A stretch of 64,000 nucleotides of DNA from Tomocerus qinae (lineage: Eukaryota > Arthropoda > Collembola > Entomobryomorpha > Tomoceridae), in NCBI GenBank assembly GCA_020055645.1, contig CM034547.1, forward strand, positions 7,177,280 through 7,241,279. The letters run 5' to 3'. The position numbers and the translations under genes were made by a program. The notes under the pieces are model-generated. The model saw only the letters and a program-made list of their open reading frames with translations. It was not told the origin of the DNA and did not search any database. Shown piece by piece: positions 1 through 12,700 of this stretch; within the stretch, counting starts at the first letter, position 1, and the number at the start of each line of letters is the position of its first letter.

Positions 1-3000
1 AGTGAATATATTATATTTATCATTCCAAGGCTACAGAATCTCAATTCCACTAACCAATCTTGAAATAACTAGATAAACCTGACGCTTTCATTTGAATTCC
101 TATTATATGCTTTTCATAGCGTGCATTATACAATGCCATTCCAATAACCACAAAATATTAAAATATAGTTGAAGTTGTACTGAATCTATACAATAGTGCG
201 ACAGAAATAGTCATGCACAAAACTATTACTTTTCTCATGGATCTTAACTACCTTAATCTTAATTCTAATTATTCTCAGTTCTAGGAACCCTAGAACTAGG
301 GAATATTATTACTATCATGTTAGGTAGTTCAGTTCTTAGGTTACAAGTCTTGATAAGGTTTAGAATTTGATATTTTTGTTGACTAAATTGCAACCAATTA
401 CAAAATATTATTTTCTTTCTTCGTTTATTTAACACCAGCATAGCATTCGAATGCCAAATGTATTGTACCATTCCATAATTCCGCATAATATTGATTACTG
501 ACCTGTCTATATCGTACATGTAACTTGATAATATAATTTACTTCCTATTGTTCATTCATGTTGCAATGTTCTTTACTCTTTAGTGAAGAGGAGAGTATGT
601 TTACCATGTTGTGAAACACACTTGAAGTATAATATGATGTGACAAATGAATATTATGATGTCATGCTGTACGCTTCTACCAATTACATTGATATTAAAAC
701 TCGGCTCGATTATATGTTTCCAATATCTCAATAAGGCCGACGAGATATAGTTAATTAACTGTTAATGTAACAATATTTTCAAAAACTGTCATTATCAGTT
801 GCTTAAATTAAAAATATTGTCGAGATATGCCTTTGGAAGTTGTAAAAAGGTGTAAAAGTTTAAGACTATTTATGATTATGAAAGTACTACAGATTTAGTG
901 CCTCAATAGTAAATGAGTTCTATCATTTGAATTTGTCTGGCTCGTCTGGCTGCACAACAATTTAACGTACAACATATATAAGTGAGTACAGTGAGTAGAA
1001 TCTCTGTTCTTCGCGAATAATATCTGTCTGTCTAATATATATCGAACACATTTCTTTTAAGTATAACATTTCAAATCATGAATGACATGAATCATACTAA
1101 ATATGTAGGAGATACTTAACTCATTACGTAAGATCGAAATGTGACCTTCACGTGAACTATTAATAAGTAAATGAAATTGTAGCTCTATGTTTGTACTTGA
1201 ATGAAGGAGGAGTATAATTATAGAGTCTCCGTGTATAGTATTACAGACATTCAAATAGAATGTAGTATAATTAAATATACGTGCTTACATACCTTGTACT
1301 GCATGAATGTAATGCTGGTATTATACATTGGCCGCTGCATAAGTAAATTGCTTTTCAATATGACATACATAACTATACAAGTACAACTACGAAGAGGTTG
1401 CAAAACATAATTATTTCGTTTAAAATTTAAAGTAGATTATCTACTAATACTTGCCTACATACGACATACGAGTTACTTGTTATTTAGGAGTAGGTGTAGC
1501 GACACTACCATATTAATATTATGTTCTTTTGTGATGGTGAATGAGTGTTTGACAAACAATCTAATAATACTGATGTATTATAAATGGCATTTATTTTATG
1601 TTAAAAGCTATTTTCATGTTCTAGACGATGTTGTCTTTAGTAAGGTAAATATTATGTACTGATTAGTGATTACTGATTTGATCTGCAACTTATTATACAT
1701 ATATAATTGTCAGGTATAGACTGGTTGTGTATTAATATGTGATTTTGGCACAATATATATAGGTAGCCATCAATGACATAGACTAGAGCAGAAATGCAAA
1801 ATTTATTTCTATTTACAGCCCGAATGACTAAAGTTTTGTGGAAGTATCAGTTTCCTAAATCCTTGAAAGTTGTCGTTAACTTTTTCCTAATATCTCTCTG
1901 CTGAGAACATCCTTAGCTTTTCGTTAAAAGTAAAATACTGAGCATAACGTATGAAATCATCAAAAGTTTTCAGTTCCAAGATCCGGGATGTCACATCAGG
2001 CAAAAAGATAATTAATGTTTTAAAACTTTAGCCTTGATGCTATGATAATTTGATACTTATGATTTACTTTTGTGATGAGATGAATGTTTCGAGTATTTGC
2101 AACTACGACATACTTTTGAAGGCCAATGGTTTCCTAAAATCTTAGGGAATGTATAGCAGCAAATAGCAAGCACTAAACTTTAGTCGTGTGTGAACGATAT
2201 CTGTAATTGGTTGTCATCAACAATTTTGCTCTCATTTTTGTGTAATATAATAAGTGCAATCGTACCGAAAGCGAGTAATATATGAATGTTTATAGCAGAC
2301 AAAGACAGAGAGAATGCTGTGGTCGTATGGTTAAGGCATTTTTAGCATTTAACAAGACTCAAGTGTGTCAAACACTCATTTTTATCACTTATGCTATTGG
2401 TTTGCTTGTTTTGTAAGTTTTACGTAGTAAGTTGAACCGTAAACCCTCGACTAAGCTTTAACGCATATGGAAGTATCAATTAAATGTCGCTGTTTGTTTA
2501 GAATAAAGACGTGAAGTGCTTTGTCGATTGAAGTTTTGGCGTCAGAATAAAGTAGACTTACATATAGCTAGATAGGCACGTAAACATTATTCGTGTGATG
2601 TGCTGCCAGTAGACCAAAGTGTAGGAACAAAGGTCGTTAGTGTGTTCGTTTAATTGTGCTATTAACTATTAAATAAATGTTATTAAGTAATACTACGTGA
2701 CAATAGCATTGAGTGTATTATGTCGGTGTCTTTTGTTCCAAGTTCCAATCCCAAAGTACCAAATACAGATTTAATACACCTACAATTACATATTTACTTA
2801 TTACAAACAATACATGAATATAATCCACAAATACGTACACATTCTCCCTAATCACATACATGTTTAAGTTTAAAATATTGTTCTAGACAATTTATGCGAA
2901 TGTATGAACTTATAGTCTAAGTAAACGAGTAATTTAATTACTAAATGATGATATTCACGTTAGAATTACTGGAATGAATGGTTAAATTGACGAGTATGAT

Positions 3001-6000
3001 GAGTGAGTGATATAAGGTTACGTACGATACTTACAATACAAAACTGTAGATAACAGAGATAATCAGTTGATATTATGTAGTTATCAAATGATTCGCACTA
3101 ACTAAACATACGGGGTAAAGAAATGGGTGGTTAACTAATTGTAAGTTAATGACTATATTATATAATTGCAAATAATATGTATGATAATGATAAGATGCTA
3201 AAAATGAGGGTGGATGGTGACTTGGTGAAGGGTTTGTCTCTAGTCCTTCAAGTTGATTGAATAGTTTACATAGCATTAGGTATTCTCATGGTAAAATTCT
3301 CTAAATTACACGCAGAAGCGTTCTGCTTGACAAATGTTCAATTTTTTTCGGTAAATGATAGTAATATAACAGTTCTGCATTATGGTGGAGTTAAACCACT
3401 ACATTTGTCCATTTGCTTCAGACTTTGTGACCTTTAAAATTAATGATCATGTGAAGCAGAACCAAAAGGACAAGTAAATAGTCTAAATGTACTATTCAAT
3501 TAATTCTTAATTGTCACATATATATTTGCTTAAAACTGTCCTTCTATCATCTACTAGAAGAAAATAGAGCATTATCCAAATCCAAATACTAATTTTTCTG
3601 CTTCTAATTACTCATTTCTGACTTACGAGACTCATTGTTAATTAAAATGCCCACAACATGCAACTATCTAACTCACCAGCTACGTAATTAGTGTAACAAC
3701 AGTACCTACGACTTCTACTCTAATATAAAAGACTATACTCAACACATTTTTCAAATATTATGTTAAATGAAACTAGTCAGAATTTTCTTATGTAAAATTT
3801 AAATGATCAGGTATAGTTGATATTGAACCGAATTGCAATTAATAATTATTACCGTTATCTCTTCTAATCAAAAATATTCCATATAATCACATCTATCCGG
3901 TTTAAATGCATGCATGCTGACATTTATAGAAGAATAACTTGGCTACTATATTGATGAAAATGAGATGAGGGCATTGTAGAACTAGATTAATAATATAAGC
4001 ATTAACAAAGACGAATTTATGGTCTTAATTAAAGGTGTGTGTATAATTTCCGAATTAAATGGGTACGTTATGTTCTGCGACTCCATACTAATTAAATTCG
4101 GGAGGGACTATCGGACTCGACCTCGACACACGAAAGCAATCCCCTATTCCCTTTTTGCATCTGCCTATTGGAGTGTATCTGTAGTTCAAGTATATCCGAA
4201 AAATTCTATTTTACTTCACGAAATTACATTAACATCAGGAATTCGTTCATTACTTTTAATGAACTTTAACTTAGGTAATCTAACGGTGTGTGATATACTT
4301 ATAATAAATGTCATGTTGTAAATTATAGAAAGTAATGATCCAAAGCAACTTTGCGAAATTATCTATATAATATACATTCCGTGCTGCTAATTGTTGTGCT
4401 TTGCATTTTTGACTTATTACTTACTATTAGTGTGTAAAATTAAAATAATTGGAGAACCATTTGCATTGTCAATCTCCACCTCCACCCTGTATTGGTGTCT
4501 AAAATCATCTTCAACTATTGTAACTGTTATTACAAGCAGGATGTAATAGGAATAGTACTACTACCTCACTTTGAAAACTTAGTGTCATAAATATATACAT
4601 GGTAGTAGAATTAAATCAAATCACAGCTATTGACAGATCCCAGTTTAAACTTATCGTAGCTCTTTAAAATATGTAGACGAACTAATATATTCCGGTATAT
4701 TAAGTGTACAAGAATATGTAACGGTAAACATGAATTATCTAAGTACTTTACTAATTAGATGGTACACAACACAAAGGCATACACAATACGTTTATGGAAA
4801 CAAAATGATATTGATGCTATTTACGGCAACTGACAAAAATCATGTACCTACTCTTTAATCGTATATCGTACTGTACTACAAAGCATATTATAAATTACCA
4901 TATAAATTATTACAGAGACTATCAAAAGTTTTATGAATAAAGAACTAACTGAGAATGCCTTTGATTCAATGTAATTGTAAGTAAAATGGGTGCCCGTTAA
5001 AACCATTATTGATAACTAATATAGGATTGCTAGATGCGAACAGAATTATTATTTAAAGAACTTATAAATATTACGTGTAGAATATTCAGGTTGATGTAAA
5101 GCCGTCTCAGAAATCCGTACTATTGAAAAGTTGTATAATTGCATTTAAGTCAGCTAAAACTTTAGAGCTATAAAAATAATCTTATCTATTGCATTGAAGG
5201 TATATCATAATTAAGTACAACTTTTGTATTTTTTGTTAAGCATTTTAATTCCACGTCATGAATATTGTCAAGTTGTGTCAATTTTGTGTTAAGGTTTTGA
5301 ATTTGAATGAAATTCAAGGAGTGTATGTTTATAGTAAGAGATTCTTAATAATCAACATATACTTGTTCCAATGACCGAAATATTCTGTTGACTATAATAT
5401 CTGTACATTACTATAAAAGGAGATGATGTACGTACTTCCAATGTTGTATTGTATTACATAAATATTACTTGTATGAGTGAGAATATGTTATTGGTGTGGT
5501 AAGATGTTAAAAATGTTACAAAGTTATGTTGTTGGGTCTATAGGGTGGTACTAATCATATAAAGGTAAATGTACCATAATTAAATAAGAGCAACTCGTGT
5601 GTAAGTAAAATATATTCTGTAGTAGCTAAGTACGAGCAATACCTACCTACGATGTTATAATTGTCACTTACAATTAGCCAAAGAGCAGCCTAAATGCTAT
5701 AAATGTAGTTAATTAATGTCATTACTTAAGTATGTGAAATACTACCGATTGTTTATAGTTTATGTTTTGTATTGAGTTAATAAGTTCGAATTTGGTTGTC
5801 GTCCGACGCGGTCTGACAGATACACAAAACTACACCTGCATTTTGAGAATTATTCTGTTTTGTTCTATAGTTCTCATGTACTCTATTTTTTCCATGTAAA
5901 TATGAATAATATACAAATAATAACATTTCGTCCGATACTTATTAAAATTGATTTATATTAATTACTGTTGTGAGCTTGACTCATTCCAGGACATGTTCGT

Positions 6001-7391
6001 TATCACGATTATCATTCTATCATTTAGACTATAATAATATTTTCCCAATTATTAAACAAGGGGTACTCACATCGGTCGGACTAATCCTAAGAATACAAAT
6101 ACAATCTCATTGACAATGTCAGTTCCACGCACTTATTTTAACCAAGTCTTATCAAAGCCATACATATGTTTTTAAAACTTTCGTTTCTGTTCATATATTG
6201 CAGTGTAATCTTATGTACAGTAATGTAGAAACTAAATGTTTTATACCTATACATTGATTTTATGTATTTTCGACCAATAAATTGGTTTTCAAATTTTAAC
6301 AAATTCATCATGTTAGGTCATTTTATTGCACTTTCATCTGTAGATTATGATCATAATAACAACATGCTTTATTTTTACACGAATCTTTTCACATCCCAAA
6401 AATGTATTTTAATAATTTAGGGTGGATAAATTACCTGTTTATCTGTTTACCAGTCTGTTTGTATGTAAAATACAACTACTTATTATGTTACGTATTTTTG
6501 AAAATCAAATGCGACCACAAGAAAGAATTTTGGAGGAAAAAGCCATGTAAATGCGTTTTCAATTGATGTTTCATATTAAACCTTCGCATGTGAAAGCATG
6601 GTGAAAGTTTTAATGCAGATTGTAGGGTACGTTGTATTATTACAAGGTGAAATTCCTATGAACGGTTTATATTATAGTTATTATAAAACATCATGAACTT
6701 TCACCCACATTTCACTTGGTAAAAAGACTACAATAGAACAGACATGCAATTCATAGTTCCGAAATATTGCAAAATAATGTTGATTTTAACTTTATCAAAA
6801 GAAACTTTAAATCATACATTGGTTAAAAAGAATAGAAAAATGTAACAGTTAGTGGTCTTCCTTTGTACACATTGAGTTTGTGTTGAAAAGATGGCGTTAC
6901 GGACAAGGGCAGGAGAAAGTTAACTTTCTTCTTTCTACCCACAGATTCCTATTTTCTCTGCTTTCTCCATATTTATCCTATAGTATCTCCGTACCAGGAG
7001 GAGAGAACTGTTATATGCACGCATGAAAGGAAAACATGATATCCTTGATATCCAGAGTCCAGTTCCAGTCCAGACCCACTACTAATGTATGAATATTAAT
7101 AATGTGCAAATAAAATTGGTAATTAATTTCACATTATTATTACTTTTGACTTTTAGACTTAGAGGTCATACTTTAATTCCACAAATTCGGTTTACAGTTT
7201 AGTTAAATAAGCGCAAATATTAATTTAATTTAATTAGTTTTACGATGTTGATGACCTATCATACCATCTTTGTCTACGTGGAACTCCTAACACATTTTTT
7301 GATGAAAATGTAATGTACAACGAAATATTTATTCGGGTATATAATTTGCTGTGTTTACATTTCTTACCAGATATTACAATAAGTCACTCCT
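1..7391. other. Left intergenic region, no gene recognised
   Basis: AT-rich sequence with stop codons in every frame. The longest open stretch is about 100 codons (4019-4321, +) and resembles no family I know. I see no splice-linked exons, tRNA-like fold or clear transposon. The right end includes the 3' flank of the Rieske gene, which is transcribed leftward. Confidence 0.6.
7328..7333 (-). terminator. Candidate poly(A) signal of the Rieske gene
   Basis: TTTATT on the plus strand reads AATAAA on the minus strand. It lies about 60 bases past the Rieske stop codon. In AT-rich DNA this hexamer is common, so only its position supports it. Confidence 0.5.
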
Positions 7392-8491
7392 TCAACCTAC
7401 TATTAAAGTATTATCATCCGGGAATTCATACTCTGGAACTTCTAAGTTCAAAGGAGCTGGTCCTTTACGAATCCGACCAGAGGCATCATAATGAGAACCA
7501 TGGCAAGGACAGTAATAACCGCCGTAGTCACCTAAATATCATACCAAATTAATATTGCGTCAAAAAAATTTATTTTTTTTGCTAGTTTGATTTCTTGTAA
7601 GCATTACATACCCGCATTAGCAACAGGGACGCAACCCAAATGAGTGCATACTCCCAAAATGACCAGCCATTCAGGATTTTTTACTCGCTCAGAATCAGCT
7701 TGAGGATCGCGAAGTGTGCTGACGTCAACTTTATTTTCTATATCTATTTCGTCTGCGGTTCTGTGAAAAACAATATTTTCAATTAATGTCGTAGTTTTCA
7801 TAATTTTCATTAACACTTAATTCTCCGACAATATTAGATTAGAAAATAATATATAATATTGTCACCTGTGCCGAATGAATAGAGGTTTTCCCCTCCACTT
7901 AAATGTGACATTCTTTCCTTCTGGAATATCGCCCAGCTTTATTTCAATTTTAGCCAAAGCTAAAACGTCGGCTGATGCACTTAAACTACTAATCAGCTGA
8001 GTCACAAGGGTCTTTGCTGAGTATGCTCCAGTGACTACTCCGCCTGAAATTTTAAAAATATTACATTCAGCGTTTTCAAGGGTTCAACTTTAAAACAATT
8101 ATAGTAACTTTCATTACAAGTGTAACTTACTTCCAACTATCATATACGTGAATGTTTGCCGAGCTGGAGCACTTTCTCTATTGTTGGATCTGTGATCTTG
8201 TGTGTCTGCTCTTCGGTAATCTGAGAAGTCCGGCACTCGGATATCCGTGTGAGCATATCGAACAGAAGTAGCTGATAAAATAGACGACGTAACTTTAAGA
8301 GCACCTGACTTTGGAGCAACCAGACGTATTCCTTCTCCAGTTACAGGTTCCTTAGGAAGGGGATGAACGGCTCCCGAAAGAGATGGAACAATTACAGCCG
8401 GACTTAAAACTGGTTTGGTACTAGCCACAACATAAGATGTAGCCTTCACAAACGGGGATAAAGTACTAGATTTTGCTACGAAACTCAACAT
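7392..8491 (-). CDS. UQCRFS1: Cytochrome b-c1 complex subunit Rieske, mitochondrial (complete, 4 exons)
   Basis: Iron-sulfur subunit of respiratory complex III in the inner mitochondrial membrane; it passes electrons from ubiquinol to cytochrome c1. Exons on the minus strand are 8491-8131, 8043-7866, 7760-7612 and 7531-7392. All introns are GT-AG and the phases match, giving 275 residues, close to the usual precursor length. The N-terminal third is poor in acidic residues and rich in Ser, Ala and Lys, as expected of a presequence. Exon 1 also holds the [18 protein letters not shown] segment typical of the mature N-terminus. A Gly/Ala/Ser-rich membrane helix spans exons 1-2 ([17 protein letters not shown]). 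Cluster-binding box 1, CTHLGC, is in exon 3, and box 2, [20 protein letters not shown], is in exon 4. These supply the two Cys and two His ligands plus the disulfide pair. The chain ends NTLIVG, a usual ending for the family. It is divergent with ATM. Confidence 0.96.
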
Positions 8492-9736
8492 TTTGAGCCT
8501 ATTTAAAAACTAAGCGAAATAAGAAGAGCACTGCAAAATCGCTAATTTCAACTATTGGATCGAATTCTGTAGATTTGGAAAATCTGCAAATGGACCAAAT
8601 AATGAGAAACCGAGGGCAACAGAGAGGAGCTGATTCTGCGCCACTCCGCTAGGAACGCATGCGAATCTTAAATTTTACTTTTGCTCTTTGGAAGACTTGG
8701 AGGATTTATTATTGTGCTGTTGCTCCTACCTATTACGCTAGCCTCGCTCCTACTGACTGCTATATTATGTTGCTGTCCTTGCTGTGGTAGTGTTTGTATG
8801 TGTGTACTGTGTAATGTCGATGAAGGTAAACTTCTTGGAGCCAAACTTTTAAGCGCTACACTTACATATTTACATACTGTTTCACTTGCTATGAAGAAAA
8901 CAATCTTTCTCTCCAATAATTAAAATTAGTCATTTGGTTGTAGAAAATCTCTCTTCTGTCATCTCGTACTTATACTTAAGGTAAGGTGTTTGCTTATCTT
9001 ATCTCTTACAAACTGAATTTGCATTTTGCATAGCTTTAACTGTAAATACTTCCATTGGCTATACGTCCATAAACTATTATGATTTATGTGCGTGATATTC
9101 ATAATAGGTATTTTTATGTAAGTTAGACAGAAGTTTCAACTTTAATTGGTGATACAATATTATTCTTTATGTTTGGTCTCCAACAGGTGACAGGGGGTGA
9201 AGGTGGCGTTCACGGTCACTGCCTAACAACAGTAGTAAACATTTCAAGAGAAGACGAAAAAATTATAGTGTGTTTGGTGTGTGTCTTAATTTCCCCAAAC
9301 CGAACCCCCGTTTGTAGGATTTTGTGCCACAAGCTTGACAGTAGTTCAATTTTTGTATTTATTTCATCTTTGGGTGATTGAAGATAGGGTAGGTAAAACC
9401 TATAAACTCTGCTTCTGGCTTCAAGTGATAAAAATTTCTTCTATATTGATGTTGAAAGGCAGATGACTTCTCTTTTTCTCTTTTGTCAACATGGGATTGA
9501 CCTGACCCACAAACAATTTTAGCAATGTGGTGATTGAATATATTGAAAGCACAAAGTTAAAGTGGTAAGTTGCATTTCCTTCTTCAGTAAAGATAGTGGA
9601 ACCTACCAATGGGTTTAATATACTTAACTTAACTAAGTTTCCATATAATATGCCATTGCATATATTGTATATAGTGAGTATATATTATAACTAACTACTT
9701 GTGAATTTGATTTTATTCAAACAGAATCGTTTAAAT
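8492..9736. promoter_or_regulatory. Divergent upstream region between the Rieske gene and ATM
   Basis: About 1.25 kb separates the two start codons. It must hold the promoters and 5' UTRs of both genes unless one has a distant first exon. An acceptor-like TTCAAACAG ends at 9724, 12 bases before the ATM start codon, so ATM may have a spliced 5' UTR exon here. I could not identify a TATA box or named factor sites with confidence. Open frames of 70-82 codons at 8668-9381 resemble nothing known. Confidence 0.5.
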
Positions 9737-12700
9737 ATGCAGCTTCATCATCTACAATCTATTTGTTTGACTTTAACATCAAATAAGGCAGCTGAGAGGA
9801 AGGTAAGTTCTTTTGATTTAATTTATATTTCTTGAATTTCAATAGTAAATGCAGTTAGTATTAACATAATATAAAAAAGCCTTTACCAGAAAATTATATT
9901 ATTATTTTCAATGATCATCAAAATGGGATACGATGATGGAATTAAATTGTAATATTAATGATTGACTTAATATGTTTATTCATTCCATCTGTATCCAGCG
10001 AGCCGCTGAGGACTTAACATGCCTTCTGGAGCAAGAACATGACGTCGTTAAAACTTTGGAAATCAATTCATTGGCAGCAAATTCCAGAAACTTATTTACA
10101 TGGACAGATGTATTTGCAGCAGAAGAAATATATTTCGAGAAGGTTAGCTCATAGTTGTCTTTTAATTGCATTAAATAATAGCAATTCAGAATTTCAGAGT
10201 CCATAGGATGAGTTATATAAGTGTTAACACCTTAAAACTTTTGCTTGGTTATTTTATGATGACTCTGTTGTAACTTGAAATATTATTATGAATATTTTAT
10301 TTGTTTTAGGAGACGGAAAAAATTCATCAAAACCCACAATCAGTGCCTCAATCTAAAGCACAAGTTTTGAATGTGATCGTCAAAACTGTAAGGAAATCAA
10401 CTGGAGGTATTATTTTTGTGTTTTTAAATCCATATTCGATAGCTACTTTATGTTTATTATGCATCGCTGAAAATCCCCATATTATTGCCATAATATTAGC
10501 CATAATTACTTCTTTACCCCAGAAAAGAAATGTCACATGTTTGTTATGCAAATTCCCTACAAATGACGAATATTAAATATTATCGAATAATGCGTTGAAA
10601 TAAGTCGTCAATGCGTTTCTGCAAGTCGTATTGTAAAACAAAGATGTAATAAATGATTTCTCCATGCAAATGTAATTTTACATGTTTTCACATGTGAGAA
10701 TCTCTTATAGCCTTTGACCTATAATAGACTTTATAATATTAACTCCTGTTTTGTTTTGGTACTCTGTAGAAGGAGAAAAACATTTTAGTAGTTTTTGGTT
10801 GATTTACAATAATAATTCTCACTTTAAATTACATTTTCAGATCAACCGTTTCTACCATGGTTTAGAATCTTCAATTTTATAACAAAATATTTGGAGCAAC
10901 CGGTATATGCGGATATATTTGGATATTCGCTGACAAGTATGATGATATCGTTTCTGAATCAACCATTGTACGTTACTCTAGTACAAGCTAGTTCTTGGTC
11001 AGGTAATTGAATAACGAAAGGCATTGATAGCTAAAGGAATACAACTTTTTTTAAATATAATTTTGGTGTTTAATTTCATAGAATTGATTCAATTACTATT
11101 GAACATGTATGGCAGGCAAAATATTCCTGTCACAACTATTTTAGACTGCTTGAATACCGCAATCAAACACGGCTCAGATCACCCATCTGTTTTATCGTTG
11201 CTTAGAACAGAGTAAGTTGTACTGAAAATATATTTGAACCATTAATTTAAATAGTTCGCAAAGTAAAAGGATTTATCAATGTTCCCGATTTAATAGGGTG
11301 ATACCATTTTATCAAAAAGCATTTGAAACTCCAGACAAGGTCAAACCACATTTGACTCAGTACTTGATTGGTCTAAACATCTTATGTCGAAAGGTATGTT
11401 TTATGGTTTATATAATATTTGTATTACTACGTCTAATACAATGTACGAATATTGTTTTCTGCAATTTAGAATGCTGTTGATTTTCGGGGCATGTTGTGCA
11501 AACTTGGAGAGTTTATTGTACCAATAGTAATACACAGTAGCTGTTTCAACCAGGATGAAGTTAATGTATGCCTTTATAGCAAGAGTATCCTTTTATCTAA
11601 ATATTGTTCAACTGTAATGCAATTTTTATCTACAATAATGATAATTGCTAATTAATGTAATGATAGGTTGTCACCGCCGAATTTCTAACAGTGCAACTTC
11701 AGTTGCATTCCCCATGTGATGTTAATTTGTCGTCTCCTGGTTTTTATGCTGCAGATTCAGCAAAGTGGTTTGAAATCGTGGAATATATTTACACGTTTTG
11801 TATAGACTCCATTGAAGACATCGCTAAAAAGAAAAACAGTATTTTTAACAAAGAACTATCGATACCTGCTAACTTATTACTACTAGCAGTGAAATGCACC
11901 AATCAAGTAAAACTTTTGAAATTATAATTTAACGCAACCCTGTAATTTATAAAATTGGCCGCCCATATTCAAAAATGCTAATAATTCGCTAATTTTTCAG
12001 ATTATTCAAGAGCCTGGTTATGAACACGATGCTGAAGGCGAACGGCCAAGTAAAAAGCCCATGACTCACAAGTCTTTTTATTCTATTTTAGAAGAAGTTA
12101 GCAAAATGCAACCTTCGCACGGTCAAATTATATGGTACTACTGAAATGTTTACGTTACTCTGCACGCTTATTTTGAAAGTTATATGTAATACTTAATTCA
12201 TCTTTGTTTTATTTAGGATAACTTATATAGCAGCAGTTCTAAGCGAATTTCCAAATTTAATCTTATCACCAATTAACTACAGCATGTTAGTCAGCGTTGG
12301 ATCAGGTTTACTGAATTCTGTTCACGGTGGCCAAGAAGAAGTTTCAACGTTTTACCGATCTTTATTTATTTGTGAAAAATATCTTATATGCCAGGGGTTA
12401 ATTTATAAACACAGTTTCGGTACTTGGGACGCAGTTTGGAATAGTTTATTAAAGTAAGCATAACATACTGTATAAACGATATCATGTTGAAATGGAAGTA
12501 ACTGTTTCAATTTTTGTTTCATGCAGACACTTAACCATAACTGTGCACAAACCGGAAACTGCTGAGTTGCTACGCTGTCTCCTAGTGGAAGTTCAACCCA
12601 CAAATATAAATTTATTACTGTTGGCTTTCGTCAACCGTTCTTTTCCAGTTACCAAATGGACATTACTTCTTCTAGCAGAGTATTTATCACGCTGTGCTTT

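Noticed and set aside
4019-4321. 100-codon open frame, plus strand
   Set aside because: No recognisable domain, no splice partners, and chance length is plausible in over 7 kb of non-coding DNA.
8668-9381. Open frames of 70-82 codons on both strands upstream of ATM
   Set aside because: Cys- or Ser-rich frames with no known match, lying in the divergent promoter region.
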